Positions 45,690 through 57,235 are shown, counted from the stretch's first letter. The stretch: 64,000 bases of DNA from Francisella sp. LA112445 (GCF_012224145.1 NZ_CP041030.1:1426001-1490000), one strand, 5' to 3'. The notes: generated by a model not told the origin, from the sequence alone. Made by a program: numbers and translations.

Positions 45690-46946
45690 TCACCTAAATA
45701 TAAAAATTGTAGGATTAATACCTATTTTTGTAACTACTTTATAAAGAAGATGTATATTCCAATATATCATTGATAAGCTAGATGCTATTGCTAAACCATA
45801 TACACCACCATATATTGTAAAAATAACTCCAAATACAATATTTATTATCAAAGCTGTGTAAAAAGCAAAGCATGTAGTTTTTTCAAACCCTGCCATATTA
45901 AGAATTGTAGCAACACACCCTGAGACAACATTTACAATCTGACCAATCATTAAAATACAGAATATAAAGTACGAAACCACATACTCTTTTCCATAAAGTA
46001 AAGTAATTGGATAACCACATATTATAAGTCCAACTATAGCAAATATAGACAAAATAAATATAATCCGAGTATATGAAGTTATTTTCATCTGAAACTCTTC
46101 TTTTGAGCAATTTTTATAATCATCTGCAATTTGTGATAAAACATTTGAGTTAACAGCATTTAGAACAAAACTAACAAGAGCTCCTAACTGTAAGGCTACT
46201 CCATACAATGCAACATTTGCAGGTATAGATAAGCCTTTAAGAATTATAATATCTACTTGCGACAACAATAAAAGTCCCCATTGCATAAAAGCAAAAGATA
46301 AATTACTTCCTGTTGGCTTTCGACTTTCAAAGGTATATTTTGATGTTTGTAAAAGCCATACTGTTGTTATATAGACAGTCATAAAGATCATCATACAACC
46401 AACAAGCATTGCTGTATTTGAAATATAAAAAAACATAAAAGATGCTGTTAGAATCAGCATTATTACTCTCAATCCAAGTTGCAGCAAGTTAGCAACAACT
46501 ACTACTCGTTTTGCTACGAAAAATGATTGGAATATATTTGCCATAAAAAATGGAATAGCAAATAAAAGTGCAAAGTTTTCTACATAATTATCATTACTTT
46601 CACGATGATTGTAAAAAACAATAATAACTATTACCAGAATAATAAATGCAAAACCCCTTTTAAAGTACCAGTTATGTACTAAGAAAGTTTCTTTGTTTCT
46701 CTCAAATCCTTCTAAATCAGATTTACCCCAAGTTCTAGCTAATATTCCTCCAGCCCCCATAGTAGCAATAACAGCTAATATAGTAGCCACAGTAACCCCA
46801 AAAATATAATAACCATAATCACTAATATCTAAATGACGTGCTAACAGTATAGCTGTAATAAATGCACAAGCTTGTCCTAAAGCTTGTACTACCATAGTCT
46901 GTAGTGATTTTGATAATATTTGGTTAGAAAGTATTTTCTTTATCAA
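45690..46946 (-). CDS. oligosaccharide flippase / polysaccharide biosynthesis membrane protein
   Basis: A 418-residue MATE/MOP-superfamily protein with about 12-14 helices. The N-terminal QALGQACAFITAILLARHLDISDYGYYIFG is the typical start of Wzx-like flippases (PST family). It would flip a lipid-linked sugar across the inner membrane. No glycosyltransferase cluster surrounds it; the nearest glycan-type gene is the GT39-like protein at 47997. It is convergent with the small-protein trio, separated by only two bases. Confidence 0.82.
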   Translation of the reverse strand: MIKKILSNQILSKSLQTMVVQALGQACAFITAILLARHLDISDYGYYIFGVTVATILAVIATMGAGGILARTWGKSDLEGFERNKETFLVHNWYFKRGFAFIILVIVIIVFYNHRESNDNYVENFALLFAIPFFMANIFQSFFVAKRVVVVANLLQLGLRVIMLILTASFMFFYISNTAMLVGCMMIFMTVYITTVWLLQTSKYTFESRKPTGSNLSFAFMQWGLLLLSQVDIIILKGLSIPANVALYGVALQLGALVSFVLNAVNSNVLSQIADDYKNCSKEEFQMKITSYTRIIFILSIFAIVGLIICGYPITLLYGKEYVVSYFIFCILMIGQIVNVVSGCVATILNMAGFEKTTCFAFYTALIINIVFGVIFTIYGGVYGLAIASSLSMIYWNIHLLYKVVTKIGINPTIFIFR

Positions 46947-47017
46947 CGTTTCTTGAAAAAAATTAATTTACCAAAATTTTAACAGCAAAATTGAGATAAT
47001 ATAAGAGTAATTCTTTT

Positions 47018-47911
47018 TTATTTAGAGTTATTAAATGTTTCTAAAGCTAATGCTAGAGATCCCTTAACACCTGTATTATCTCCAAATGATGCAGGAACTA
47101 TGAAGTTTTCCATATTTTTCAATGCTGGATAATCAAGATAACCATTTAAATATTGAGCTACATTCTTACGTACCATATCAAAAAGGATAGTTTTATGCAT
47201 AACCCCACCTCCTAAAATTATCTTCTCAGGAGAAAAAGCATATATATAGTTTACAAGAGCTTTTGCCAAATATTCTGCTTCAAATTGCCAAGCAATATGA
47301 TCATCTGCTAGCTTCGCTGCAGTGTCAACTTGCCATCTTTTATTTATTGCTGTACCAGATGCTAGACCTTCAACACAATTACCATGAAACGGACAACACC
47401 CAGCATAATTATCATTAGGATTTTGTGGTATAACTAAATGACCAATCTCAGGGTGCATTGCTCCTTGTACTAGCTGGTTATTGCATATGATACCACCACC
47501 AACACCTGTACCAACAGTTAAATATAGAAGATTATCCAAGCCCTTAGCACATCCCCATAGATGTTCGCAAATAGCTGCTGCATTTACATCTGTATTAAAG
47601 CCTATAGGTCCTGAATAAACTGATTTAATAGCGCTAACTATATCAAAGTTTTGCCAAGCAATTTTGGGAGTATTTGTAATATAACCATAAGTTTCAGATT
47701 TCGTATTAATATCAATTGGTCCAAAGCATCCAACACCTACGGCATGTATATCATATTCGCTTTGATATCCTTTCAAAATTTCTAAGACTTCAGCCATCGT
47801 TTGTTCAGGAGTTGTTGTATCTGTACGATGACGCTCTATAACATTACCATCGATATCACCAATAGTTGTAAAAAATTTCGTGCCTCCTGCTTCTATACCA
47901 GCCAAATGCAT
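47018..47911 (-). CDS. ROK-family sugar kinase (fructokinase-like)
   Basis: A 297-residue ROK kinase with the ATP motif GIEAGGTKF at the start. The catalytic Asp lies in GFNTDVNAA, and the zinc-binding CCPFHGNCVEGLASG has the CxxHGxCxE pattern of ROK fructokinases. It phosphorylates a hexose, most likely fructose, with ATP in the cytoplasm. It lies on the same strand as the flippase but about 70 bases upstream of it. Confidence 0.9.
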   Translation of the reverse strand: MHLAGIEAGGTKFFTTIGDIDGNVIERHRTDTTTPEQTMAEVLEILKGYQSEYDIHAVGVGCFGPIDINTKSETYGYITNTPKIAWQNFDIVSAIKSVYSGPIGFNTDVNAAAICEHLWGCAKGLDNLLYLTVGTGVGGGIICNNQLVQGAMHPEIGHLVIPQNPNDNYAGCCPFHGNCVEGLASGTAINKRWQVDTAAKLADDHIAWQFEAEYLAKALVNYIYAFSPEKIILGGGVMHKTILFDMVRKNVAQYLNGYLDYPALKNMENFIVPASFGDNTGVKGSLALALETFNNSK

Positions 47912-47996
47912 ACGTTATTCTCCATCCTTATAAAATAATTTAATCATACAACTGTCTATTATTATTATAATTAAGGATAAAAACAATAAGTAATTT

Positions 47997-49442
47997 TTAA
48001 ATATTATCGTTTTCTACGATAGCAAGTGAGATCTGGCTTTCTTTATTATGATATTTACCAATTGAATTGACCGATGTACATTCGTGCTCTAAGACTTTTG
48101 TAGACTCTGGAAGTATACCTTTATAATTAGTAACACAACCGTTAAAAAATAAAAGAACTTTCTCATTTTGAGGTAAGACATTCTGATAGTTGTATATTAG
48201 ATGTGGTTTATATTTAGAAAATGCAGCCACAAATGAATCATTAGTATATAGCATTGGCTCTTTATTATATTTTGACCAAAAGCTATCTGCCTTTATTGCT
48301 GGACCAGCCCCTACATTATCAGATAAGAAAATATCATTAAAATACTTTGCAGTACTATAAGATGTGAAGATTATAAGTTGTAAAACTATTAGTACTATAA
48401 TAAGCCTTTTAAAGTTAATCCCTTTGACTTGCGTTAAGTTTAAAAACTTATATAAAGCAGGTAAAAATAAAGGCATAAGAACTAAAGTCCAGCCACCAGG
48501 AAGCTCTCCTGAATAACTTTGTAATAAACAAAATACTATAAAAGGAAATAGCCAAGAGAAAACCATAGGATTCTTAAGATTTGATAAAAACTTATAGTTA
48601 GTGAAGCTTATTTTTTTTACTATTAAGAAAAAACAAACTATAACTATTGCACCTAAAACATAGACTATTGGCAATATGTTGTGTAACTCAGCATTTACTA
48701 GTTTTGCAATAAGATTATCCTTAACTAAAGAATGCGACGCCCCTGAACCACTGACAAAAGCCCATAATATTGGTGAATAATTATGCTCAACAATACCTAT
48801 CACCGCAGGGATCATAAGTATACAAAATAAAATTGCTGAGAAGATTAGCTTTGATAAATACTCTTTCTTAAAAGAAAAAATAATATATACAAACATACCT
48901 GCTGATAAGAGTAACATCTCAAACTTTGCATAAACACCTAACGCTGTAAATATTGTTAGTAATATCCAGTCTTTAGTCATATTAGATTTTTTTACTAATA
49001 AGAAATAATAAGTTCCAATAACCCAAAATGGTAACAATATTATATTTTGATCGTAAGATAAGAAATATCTGAAAAGATAAAAGCCACTAAAAGTTGTCGC
49101 CATAACTAATAATGCAGACTCTTCTTCTGAGAAATAAAGTCTACAAATCTTATACATATAAATCAAAGAGGCCAAAACACATAGACCACTAGCTAAAGAT
49201 GCCATTAATATATAATTTCCAAATGTTACAAAAGAAACTATTTTTATAAATAAGGCACCTAAACCAGGATGTTTATAATACATTACATCAAGATGGTTCG
49301 ACCATGCGACATTCTCTGCAACAGCACCTACAATGCCATATTTATTATAAAACAAAGTAGTCAACCCAACCCAGATAAATAAATATCCAAATATATAAAC
49401 TGAAAGAGGTCTATTTATCCTATCTTTTAAATGAGGCTTCAT
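47997..49442 (-). CDS. GT39/ArnT-like membrane glycosyltransferase
   Basis: A 481-residue integral membrane protein with around 11-12 helices. The first periplasmic loop has DVMYYKHPGLGALFIKI, the position of the conserved acidic residue in GT-C enzymes such as ArnT. A periplasmic C-terminal domain of about 100 residues ends the protein. Such enzymes move a sugar from a polyprenyl-phosphate carrier to lipid A or protein on the periplasmic side. Francisella lipid A carries galactosamine added by an ArnT-like enzyme; whether this gene does it cannot be told. Confidence 0.78.
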   Translation of the reverse strand: MKPHLKDRINRPLSVYIFGYLFIWVGLTTLFYNKYGIVGAVAENVAWSNHLDVMYYKHPGLGALFIKIVSFVTFGNYILMASLASGLCVLASLIYMYKICRLYFSEEESALLVMATTFSGFYLFRYFLSYDQNIILLPFWVIGTYYFLLVKKSNMTKDWILLTIFTALGVYAKFEMLLLSAGMFVYIIFSFKKEYLSKLIFSAILFCILMIPAVIGIVEHNYSPILWAFVSGSGASHSLVKDNLIAKLVNAELHNILPIVYVLGAIVIVCFFLIVKKISFTNYKFLSNLKNPMVFSWLFPFIVFCLLQSYSGELPGGWTLVLMPLFLPALYKFLNLTQVKGINFKRLIIVLIVLQLIIFTSYSTAKYFNDIFLSDNVGAGPAIKADSFWSKYNKEPMLYTNDSFVAAFSKYKPHLIYNYQNVLPQNEKVLLFFNGCVTNYKGILPESTKVLEHECTSVNSIGKYHNKESQISLAIVENDNI

Positions 49443-49701
49443 TTTTTACACTCCACTAAGTTATTTCAAAAACTAAGATTAGCAAGCTCATAGTTAAATA
49501 TAAAACTTATGGCTAATTTTAAATCAATATATTTTAATCACAAAAGTATATCATACTCTAAATACAGCTTTGTGAAATTTTAAACTACACTCTCGAAATA
49601 TCGTTCGTCCTGAGAGCTATTTAGAAATAACTTTTATTTAAAGAAAGTAATTTGTTGAAAAAAGAAAACTAAAACAAGGATTTAGTAAAGTTAAAGAAAT
49701 A

Positions 49702-50982
49702 TTATTTAATAACCGAGACACCACCCATATAGTTTATGAGAGCTTCAGGAACCATAATAGAGCCATCTTCTTGTTGATAATTCTCTATAACAGCTAATAA
49801 TGTTCTCCCAACAGCTAAGCCTGAACCATTTAGAGTATGGACTAATTTTGGTTTTTTCATTGATGGATCTTTATATCTAGCTTTCATTCTACGAGCTTGG
49901 AAGTCACCACACCAACTACAAGAAGAGATTTCTCTATAAGTATTTTGAGATGGTAACCAAACTTCTAAATCATAAGTTTTCTTAGCACTAAAGCCCATAT
50001 CACCTGTACATAGCTTCATTACTCTATAAGGAAGGTTCAGCTTTTGCAGTACTTTCTCTGCATGAGAAGTTAAAAGCTCCAGAGACTCTTCACCTTTCTC
50101 TGGAGTTGTAATATGTACTAGCTCAACTTTCTCAAATTGATGTTGACGAATCATGCCCTTAGTATCTCTACCATAAGAACCAGCTTCACTTCTAAAACAA
50201 GGGGTATGAGCTGTATAATATCTAGGTAAAGATTCAGTATCTAATATCTCATCTCTAACCAGATTTGTAACAGGAACTTCAGCAGTAGGTATCAAGCTAT
50301 ATTCAAAATCACCTTCTAATTTAAAAAGATCCTCCGAGAATTTTGGTAGTTGACCAGTACCATACAAACTATCATTATTAACCATATATGGCACATAAAC
50401 CTCTTCATAGCCATGCTTTTCTGTATGCATATCAAGCATAAACTGAGCTAAAGCACGATGTAGCTTAGCTATTTTACTTTTCAAAACAACAAAGCGACTA
50501 CCTGTAATTTTTGCTCCTGCTTTAAAATCGATCATCTTAAGTATTTCACCAATATCAGCATGGTCTTTCGCCTTAGCTTGAGGGTGAAATTCTCGAGGAG
50601 TTCCCCACTTTCTTATTTCAACATTCTCATTCTCATCTTTACCAATAGGAACATCACTTGCTGGAATGTTTGGCATGCCTAATAAAGTATCATTAATATC
50701 TTCAAGTAAAGCTTTTAGATCTTTTTCAACTATTTTAAGCTCTTCATTTATCTCATTAACTTTGGTAAAAATATCACTAGCATCTTCACCTTTAGCTTTT
50801 CTTTTACCAATTTCTTTTGAAATAGTATTTCTGTCAGCTTGAAGTTCTTGTGTTTTTTCTTGCAATAGTTTTCTCTTTGCTTCCTTTGCTTCAAATTCTG
50901 CGATATCAAACTTATAGCCTCTTGTTGCAAGTTTTTCAGCTACTTCTTGTAGATTATCTTTGATATATTTTGCATCAAGCAT
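49702..50982 (-). CDS. serS: seryl-tRNA synthetase
   Basis: A 426-residue class II synthetase. The N-terminal long antiparallel coiled coil (about 30-100) reaches to the tRNA variable arm. Motif 2 is [21 protein letters not shown], and motif 3 is [19 protein letters not shown]. The serine-binding TAEVP is present. It charges tRNA-Ser in the cytoplasm. It begins 14 bases after the gpmI stop, so the two are probably co-transcribed. Confidence 0.98.
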   Translation of the reverse strand: MLDAKYIKDNLQEVAEKLATRGYKFDIAEFEAKEAKRKLLQEKTQELQADRNTISKEIGKRKAKGEDASDIFTKVNEINEELKIVEKDLKALLEDINDTLLGMPNIPASDVPIGKDENENVEIRKWGTPREFHPQAKAKDHADIGEILKMIDFKAGAKITGSRFVVLKSKIAKLHRALAQFMLDMHTEKHGYEEVYVPYMVNNDSLYGTGQLPKFSEDLFKLEGDFEYSLIPTAEVPVTNLVRDEILDTESLPRYYTAHTPCFRSEAGSYGRDTKGMIRQHQFEKVELVHITTPEKGEESLELLTSHAEKVLQKLNLPYRVMKLCTGDMGFSAKKTYDLEVWLPSQNTYREISSCSWCGDFQARRMKARYKDPSMKKPKLVHTLNGSGLAVGRTLLAVIENYQQEDGSIMVPEALINYMGGVSVIK

Positions 50983-50996
50983 TTCTTCTAAAATCC

Positions 50997-52535
50997 TTAT
51001 TTTTCAAATTTAAAAATAGTTTTGCCTGTCATTTCCTTAGGCTGAGGTATTCCCATTACATTAAGTATAGTTGGCGCAATATCAGAAAGCTTGCCATCTT
51101 TGATAGCAACTTCAGCTTCTTTATGACCGACATATACAAACGGTACAAGGTTTGTTGTATGAGCTGTATGAGGTTTTTGCGTCTCTGGATTTAGCATCAT
51201 ATCTGCATTACCATGGTCAGCTGTGATAAACATATTGCCATTATGCTCAAGTATCACGTCTTTTAATTTAGCTAAACATTGATCAAGATACTCTATCGCA
51301 CGCATAGCTGCTTCATAGTTTCCTGTATGGCCAACCATATCAGAGTTAGCATAGTTACACATTATACAGTCATACTTACCACTTTTTATAGCTTCAACTA
51401 GCTTATCTGTAACCTCTGGCGCTGACATTTCAGGCTGTAAATCATAAGTAGCTACTTTTGGAGATGGAATCAAGATTCTATCTTCACCCTCGAATTGATC
51501 CTCCTTACCACCATTAAAAAAGAATGTCACATGAGGATACTTTTCTGTTTCTGCTATTCTTAGTTGTGTTTTATGATTTTTCATTAATACTTCACCTAGA
51601 GTATTAACTGGCTGTTCTGGAGGAAATGCCACAGCACATTCAAGCTTAGAGTCGTACTCTGTAAGTGTTGTGAAGTTTATATTTAAATGCTTTGGTCTTG
51701 AGAAACTATCAAAACTTTTATCAACAAAAGCATGACTAATCTCTCTAGCTCTATCAGCTCTAAAATTCATAAAGATAACACTATCATTATCTTGGACCTT
51801 AACTAATTTATCATCTTTTTTAATACAAGTTGGTATTACAAATTCATCAGACTGATCACGAGCATATGATTGTTCTAACGCTTCAAGAGCATTATTATAT
51901 ATAAATTCAGCTTCTGCATTTGCTATAGCATTATAAGCTTTTTCAACTCTATCCCAACGATTATCTCTATCCATTGCATAGTATCTTCCAGAAACACTAG
52001 CTATATATCCTAAGTTTAGATCTTGTAGTAACTTATCAGCTTTTTTGATAGACTCCTCTGCAGATCTAGGAGGGGTATCTCTACCATCTAAAAATGCATG
52101 TAGATAAACTCTTTTAACACCTTTCTGCTTAGCTATCTTTATCATCTCAAAAATATGCTCTTCATGAGAGTGAACTCCTCCAGGAGAAAGCAATCCCATC
52201 AAATGCAAACTTGAATCATTTTGTTTAACATTTTCTATAGCATCACAAATAGCTTTATTTTCACCGAAAGTCTTTTCTTCTATAGCTTTGTCAATTTTTG
52301 TAAGTTCTTGATAAACCACCCTACCAGAACCTATATTTACATGCCCTACTTCAGAATTACCCATCTGACCTCTAGGAAGACCTACTGACAGACTAGATGC
52401 ATTAATAAGAGTTTTTGGAAATTCTTGCCAGATGCTATCCCAAGTTGGAGTGTTTGCATTTTTAATAGCATTAAAGTAGTCACTCTCGCTATAGCCCCAG
52501 CCATCAAGAATCACTAATAGAGTAGTTTGCTTCAT
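50997..52535 (-). CDS. gpmI: 2,3-bisphosphoglycerate-independent phosphoglycerate mutase
   Basis: A 512-residue alkaline-phosphatase-fold mutase. The nucleophile serine is in [17 protein letters not shown], and [36 protein letters not shown] and TADHGNAD give the manganese and substrate sites. It interconverts 3- and 2-phosphoglycerate in glycolysis. Length is as expected. It is upstream of serS. Confidence 0.98.
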   Translation of the reverse strand: MKQTTLLVILDGWGYSESDYFNAIKNANTPTWDSIWQEFPKTLINASSLSVGLPRGQMGNSEVGHVNIGSGRVVYQELTKIDKAIEEKTFGENKAICDAIENVKQNDSSLHLMGLLSPGGVHSHEEHIFEMIKIAKQKGVKRVYLHAFLDGRDTPPRSAEESIKKADKLLQDLNLGYIASVSGRYYAMDRDNRWDRVEKAYNAIANAEAEFIYNNALEALEQSYARDQSDEFVIPTCIKKDDKLVKVQDNDSVIFMNFRADRAREISHAFVDKSFDSFSRPKHLNINFTTLTEYDSKLECAVAFPPEQPVNTLGEVLMKNHKTQLRIAETEKYPHVTFFFNGGKEDQFEGEDRILIPSPKVATYDLQPEMSAPEVTDKLVEAIKSGKYDCIMCNYANSDMVGHTGNYEAAMRAIEYLDQCLAKLKDVILEHNGNMFITADHGNADMMLNPETQKPHTAHTTNLVPFVYVGHKEAEVAIKDGKLSDIAPTILNVMGIPQPKEMTGKTIFKFEK

Positions 52536-52698
52536 AAATTATCCTCAAAAAGTTTTAACTTTTGAAATCATTTTTTTCAATACAAAGCTAATTATAACTT
52601 TATATTTAAAATTTGTCTGCTTTGATACGAAAGTTTTAATTATTTTCTAATTTCTAAGCCACTTTTTCAAGGATATTCATAACATACTAGCGGTCTAT

Positions 52699-53964
52699 TT
52701 AACTAGCAAAAGCCTCTATACTATTTAACCTTCTGACTTCAACTTGTTGATTAGGAATTATAATAGCTATGATCAAACCTATAACAGCCACAGCTAAAAG
52801 AAATAAGCACAAACCTATCGTCGGTGATAACCACCCCATAACAATCGTAGCTATCATTGGTGCAAATCCAGATAGAGATGCTCCAAAACCAAAGCCTATA
52901 GAGCACCCTGTCGCACGAACTCTAGGTGGAAATGTTTCGGTATAATAAGGTGTTGACACCCCTTGAATTATTGCTGTCAATGCTGCCATTGCAATAACCA
53001 TAGATGTAATTAAAGCAATGTTTTGAAGTTGCATAAACATAACCATAGGTACACATAGTACTAGAAGTATCACATAACCGATAATATGAGTTCTTTTACG
53101 ACCAAAAATATCTGACAAATATCCTGCTAAAGGTGTTACAACACACATAATAGCTATACTAATAGTATTTATCGCTAATGCTGTTGTCAGGCTAAGATTA
53201 AGCTCAGTTTCCATATACGTTACCATATATGTTATATCTAAGTAATAAAGCACCATTGCAGTAGTTGATAAACATACTACTAAAGTTAAACGCCATGGGT
53301 AATGTTTAAGCAGATCTCGAATAGGTTCAACCTTGAAGTTATTTTCAGAATTTTCTACCTTTTTATCCTCTTTTATAAAGAAATGGATTAGTAGTAAAAA
53401 GAACCCTAATGCAAAAGGAAAACGCCAAGCATAGTTTTGCCATGATTCTGGTAAAAAATTTAATGTCAAATAGCTAACACCTGAAGCTAGTAAAAAACCA
53501 ACTATAGATGTTGCATATGCTACAGCTAGATTAAAGCCTCGATAAGGCTGGTTCTCTTGTTCAGCCGTTAGGGTCATAAGATTACCAAACTGCCCTCCCG
53601 CGGATAAACCTTGAAATACTCTGACTAAAACCAATAATATAGGAGCATAAAAACCTATAGTATTGTAACCTGGTAAAAAAGCCATAATAATAGTCGGTAT
53701 AGCCATAAAAATAATAGCTATATTCATGGCATAATGTCGACCTAATTTATCCCCAAGTCTACCAAAGACAACTGAACCAATAGGTCTAGCAACAAACCCG
53801 GCAGCAAATGCTCCAAAAGCTGATATTAATGCTACCCAATGGTTAATTTTTGGGAAAAATTCGACAGCAATAATTGTTGCAAAATAGCCATATAGAGAAA
53901 AATCATACCATTCAATGATATTACCAAAAGAATTTTTTAATACACGAAAAACTCGCTCTACCAT
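52699..53964 (-). CDS. MFS transporter of the MHS type (second copy)
   Basis: A 421-residue facilitator with the EWYDF motif at residues 18-22, GRLGDKLGRHYAMN between helices 2 and 3, and GLSAGGQFG in helix 4, all standard for metabolite:proton symporters (ProP-like). Identity to the MHS gene at 2899-4143 looks moderate, so they probably carry different substrates. It stands alone between gpmI and the divergent dehydrogenase. Confidence 0.86.
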   Translation of the reverse strand: MVERVFRVLKNSFGNIIEWYDFSLYGYFATIIAVEFFPKINHWVALISAFGAFAAGFVARPIGSVVFGRLGDKLGRHYAMNIAIIFMAIPTIIMAFLPGYNTIGFYAPILLVLVRVFQGLSAGGQFGNLMTLTAEQENQPYRGFNLAVAYATSIVGFLLASGVSYLTLNFLPESWQNYAWRFPFALGFFLLLIHFFIKEDKKVENSENNFKVEPIRDLLKHYPWRLTLVVCLSTTAMVLYYLDITYMVTYMETELNLSLTTALAINTISIAIMCVVTPLAGYLSDIFGRKRTHIIGYVILLVLCVPMVMFMQLQNIALITSMVIAMAALTAIIQGVSTPYYTETFPPRVRATGCSIGFGFGASLSGFAPMIATIVMGWLSPTIGLCLFLLAVAVIGLIIAIIIPNQQVEVRRLNSIEAFAS

Positions 53965-54183
53965 ATAGTGTTTATATTCCCCACTAATAATATATTGTCA
54001 TTTCATAATAAACAATATATTCGAAATATTTCAAATATATTCAGCAAAAAATGACTTAAATATTATCATGAATTTCACAAGATTATTTATTTAGACTCTA
54101 GCAAGTCAAAGTTTCTTATTTATGCAGCAACGATTTTCTTATATAATTACTCTTAGCTTCCTATTATATTTATATCGACTTTT

Positions 54184-57100
54184 ATGAAAAAATCTATAAG
54201 CAAAAATAAATTACCAACCCTTGATAGTGTAAATACCTTAAATATCTTAATAGACGCCTTTTCTGAAGAACTAAGAAGAATGAAGTTTGAAGGTGATATT
54301 CATTCTGACTATGCCTCAAGAATATCCACCTCTATGGATAACAGTGTGTATTTTATTGTTCCAGAGCTAGTAGTTTTCCCAAAAAATAAAAGCGATGTTA
54401 ATAGAATCTTTGCTTTAGCTAGTAAGAAAGAATATCAAGAGGTAAAGTTCTCGCCACGAGGAGGAGGTACAGGTACATCAGGGCATTCATTATGTGCTGG
54501 TGTTATAGTAGATTCAAGTCGCTATATGAATAATATTTTAGAAATAAATATTGAAAAAGAATTCGTCAGGGTCGAGCCAGGCGTTGTCCTAGATCAATTA
54601 AATGATGCTCTAGCAGACACCGAGTACTTTTTTGCCCCAAATCTATCACCTAGTAATAGAGCGACATTAGGCGGTATGGTAAATACTGATGCTTGCGGTA
54701 AAGGCTCAAGAATATATGGTCGCACTAGCCAACATGTTTTAGAACTAGGATGTACATTAGTAAATGGACAAAAACTTACAACAAAGAAAATAAAACTAAG
54801 TGACCTAGAAGAGGATAACTTAAGTGAAGTTGAAAAAAATATATACTCAACTATTGTTGAGCAAATTATTGATAAATACTCATTAATCGAAGAAAAACTA
54901 CCTAAATTAAGTAGATTTCTAACTGGTTATAATTTAGCTAAGACCTATGATAAAAAAGATAATAGTATCAATCTCAGCTATTTGGTTTCTGGATCAGAGG
55001 GTACTCTTGCTTTTGTTAAAGAAATGACTCTTAAGCTTACCAAAAAACCAAAATACAAAGCACTCTTTAGTATTTCTTATGATAGTTTTGATAAGGCTCT
55101 AAAAGCTGCTAGAGATTTATTACCCTCAAATCCTTCTGCAATAGAAACTATTGATAACAATATTGTTGAAATAGCTAAAGATGATGAGATTTATCCGAAA
55201 ATAAAATATATGCTTGAAAAAGATTCATCGATAAACCTTGCAGCTATAAATCTTGTAGAATTTATTGCTGATTCCCAACATGACTTAGACACCAAAACTG
55301 CAAAACTAGAGAGAACACTATTAGATAAGCGAGCAACCTTTCATTTAACAGAGAGTCCTTCTGAGATGGATAGCCTATGGGAACTTCGTAAAAAAGGCGT
55401 AGGACTACTTGGTGCGATGAAAGGTGATCGTAAACCAATTCCGTTTATAGAAGATACTGCAGTTGCCCCCGAGAGACTAGCAGACTACATAGCTGAGCTA
55501 ACAAAACTACTTGATTGTTATGGTGTCAAATATGGTATGTTTGGCCATGTTGACGTTGGTTGTCTTCATGTACGTCCTGCTTTAGATATGAGTTCTGCTG
55601 AAGATTATAAAAAGGTTGCTCAGATCACAAAAAAAGTTAGTGAACTTGTTAGAAAATATGGCGGTATTTTATGTGCTGAACATGGTCATGGCCATCGAAG
55701 CGAGCATCTAAAGGATTATTTCGGTGATGAACTTTATGAATCTTTAGGTCATATTAAAAAGGCTTTTGATCCACATAATCAACTTAACCCAGGTAAGATA
55801 ACTGTACCTAATGGTAGTAAAGACCAACTAGTAAAAGTTGATGGTCCTTTTAGAGGATATTCAGATGAGCAAGTACCAAAAGAAATGCGTCAACAATTCT
55901 CCGGGGCATATAATTGTAATGGTAACTCTCAATGTTTAAATTATAATTTAGACACTGTTATCTGCCCATCTGCTAAAGCTAGCAGAAACTGGCTATATTC
56001 ACCTAAAGGAAGATCTGCTGTTTTACGTGAATGGCTAAATCAGTTGGCTGCAAAAGGCTACTCTACAATTGATAAAGAAGATAGTTTTGGTTATGAAAAG
56101 GCCCAAGATACTCTTAATGACTTCTCCCATCAGGTTTATGACTCTTTAGATAAATGCTTAGGTTGTAAAGCTTGTATCACAGGATGTCCTATAAAAGTTG
56201 ATATCCCTACTATGAAATCACAGTTTTTAGCAAATTATCATTCTCGATACAAAAGACCATCTCTAGACTATTTTGTCAAACATAGTGAATCTATCTTAAA
56301 GATAAACTTATATATGCCAAAAATCTTCAATGATATCTTTAACACACAGTTTGTTAGGGCTGGCTTAGCAAATACTATCGGATTTACTGATACCCCATTA
56401 ATAAGCTCCTTAAACTTAAGAGCTGAACTAAAACAAAGAAATGCTCCTGAGTTTAGTATCCAAGAGCTAGAAAGCTTATCAATAGAGCAAAGAAAAAAAA
56501 CTGTCTGCATTGTCCAAGATATTTTTACATCATTATATGATACCCATATAGTGCTGACTTTATATGATTTCTTAACAGCTTTAGGGTTTAGAGTTTATTT
56601 TGCTCCTTTTAGAATAAATGGTAAACCTTCTCATGTTAAAGGTTTCTTAAAATATTTTAAGAAACAAGCCTTAAAAGCGACTAAACTTTATAATGAAATA
56701 GCTAAAACTAAAGTTGAGATGATTGGTATCGATCCAGCTATGACTCTAGTATACCGTGATGAATATCGTAAGGTTTGTGGCGATCAAGTAAGATTTAAAG
56801 TAAAAATGCTTCAAGAGTGGCTAGTTACAAAACTAGAAGATTTGCCACAAATGAACAATATGATAGATAATGAGTTTAATCTATTTAATCACTGTACAGA
56901 AAAATCCCTATCTGCAGCTACTACAACTGATTGGCAAAAAATCTTCACTCACTTTGGTATAAATACAAAAATCGCTAATGTTGGTTGTTGTGGTATGTCT
57001 GGTAGCTTTGGTCATGAATCTAAACATGTAGATGACTCAAAACAGATCTATAATTTAAGCTGGAAAGATAAAATAAAACAGTCTGGAATTAGAAATTCTA

Positions 57101-57228
57101 TAGCAACAGGATTCTCTTGTAGATGCCAAGTTAAGCGTATCGAAGGACACACAATTAAGCATCCTATAGAAATTTTAGAATTAAATCGAAAAAAACAGCA
57201 AAAAGTGTTGACACAGAAAATAGGATAA
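54184..57228 (+). CDS. ydiJ: FAD-linked oxidase with Fe-S domain (YdiJ/D-2-hydroxyacid dehydrogenase type)
   Basis: A 1014-residue fusion. An N-terminal FAD-binding PCMH domain has PRGGGTGTSGHS at about 91-102, a GlcD-like C-terminal FAD domain follows (GHVDVGCLHVRP, HGHGHRSEHLKD), and then a ferredoxin-type cluster, CLGCKACITGC with Cys658, 661, 664 and 668. A final CCG-type domain ends with GCCGMSGSFGHE. This is the layout and length of E. coli YdiJ, a D-2-hydroxyglutarate-type dehydrogenase. Electrons likely pass to the respiratory chain. No ribosome site is clear before the ATG. The tRNA-Lys promoter overlaps its last codons. Confidence 0.88.
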   Translation: MKKSISKNKLPTLDSVNTLNILIDAFSEELRRMKFEGDIHSDYASRISTSMDNSVYFIVPELVVFPKNKSDVNRIFALASKKEYQEVKFSPRGGGTGTSGHSLCAGVIVDSSRYMNNILEINIEKEFVRVEPGVVLDQLNDALADTEYFFAPNLSPSNRATLGGMVNTDACGKGSRIYGRTSQHVLELGCTLVNGQKLTTKKIKLSDLEEDNLSEVEKNIYSTIVEQIIDKYSLIEEKLPKLSRFLTGYNLAKTYDKKDNSINLSYLVSGSEGTLAFVKEMTLKLTKKPKYKALFSISYDSFDKALKAARDLLPSNPSAIETIDNNIVEIAKDDEIYPKIKYMLEKDSSINLAAINLVEFIADSQHDLDTKTAKLERTLLDKRATFHLTESPSEMDSLWELRKKGVGLLGAMKGDRKPIPFIEDTAVAPERLADYIAELTKLLDCYGVKYGMFGHVDVGCLHVRPALDMSSAEDYKKVAQITKKVSELVRKYGGILCAEHGHGHRSEHLKDYFGDELYESLGHIKKAFDPHNQLNPGKITVPNGSKDQLVKVDGPFRGYSDEQVPKEMRQQFSGAYNCNGNSQCLNYNLDTVICPSAKASRNWLYSPKGRSAVLREWLNQLAAKGYSTIDKEDSFGYEKAQDTLNDFSHQVYDSLDKCLGCKACITGCPIKVDIPTMKSQFLANYHSRYKRPSLDYFVKHSESILKINLYMPKIFNDIFNTQFVRAGLANTIGFTDTPLISSLNLRAELKQRNAPEFSIQELESLSIEQRKKTVCIVQDIFTSLYDTHIVLTLYDFLTALGFRVYFAPFRINGKPSHVKGFLKYFKKQALKATKLYNEIAKTKVEMIGIDPAMTLVYRDEYRKVCGDQVRFKVKMLQEWLVTKLEDLPQMNNMIDNEFNLFNHCTEKSLSAATTTDWQKIFTHFGINTKIANVGCCGMSGSFGHESKHVDDSKQIYNLSWKDKIKQSGIRNSIATGFSCRCQVKRIEGHTIKHPIEILELNRKKQQKVLTQKIG

Positions 57229-57235
57229 GTATAAT
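57208..57235 (+). promoter_or_regulatory. tRNA-Lys promoter overlapping the end of the dehydrogenase gene
   Basis: TTGACA (57208-57213), 16 bases, then TATAAT (57230-57235): both boxes are perfect sigma70 consensus. The -35 box is inside the last codons of the YdiJ-like gene and the -10 box just after its stop. tRNA-Lys starts 14 bases further on. Confidence 0.8.

Noticed and set aside
49590-49616. CTCTC...GAGAG inverted repeat with CGTTCGTCCTGAG, possibly a decayed repeat unit
   Set aside because: The stem is only five pairs with a long loop and no second copy is seen in the window, so it cannot be called.
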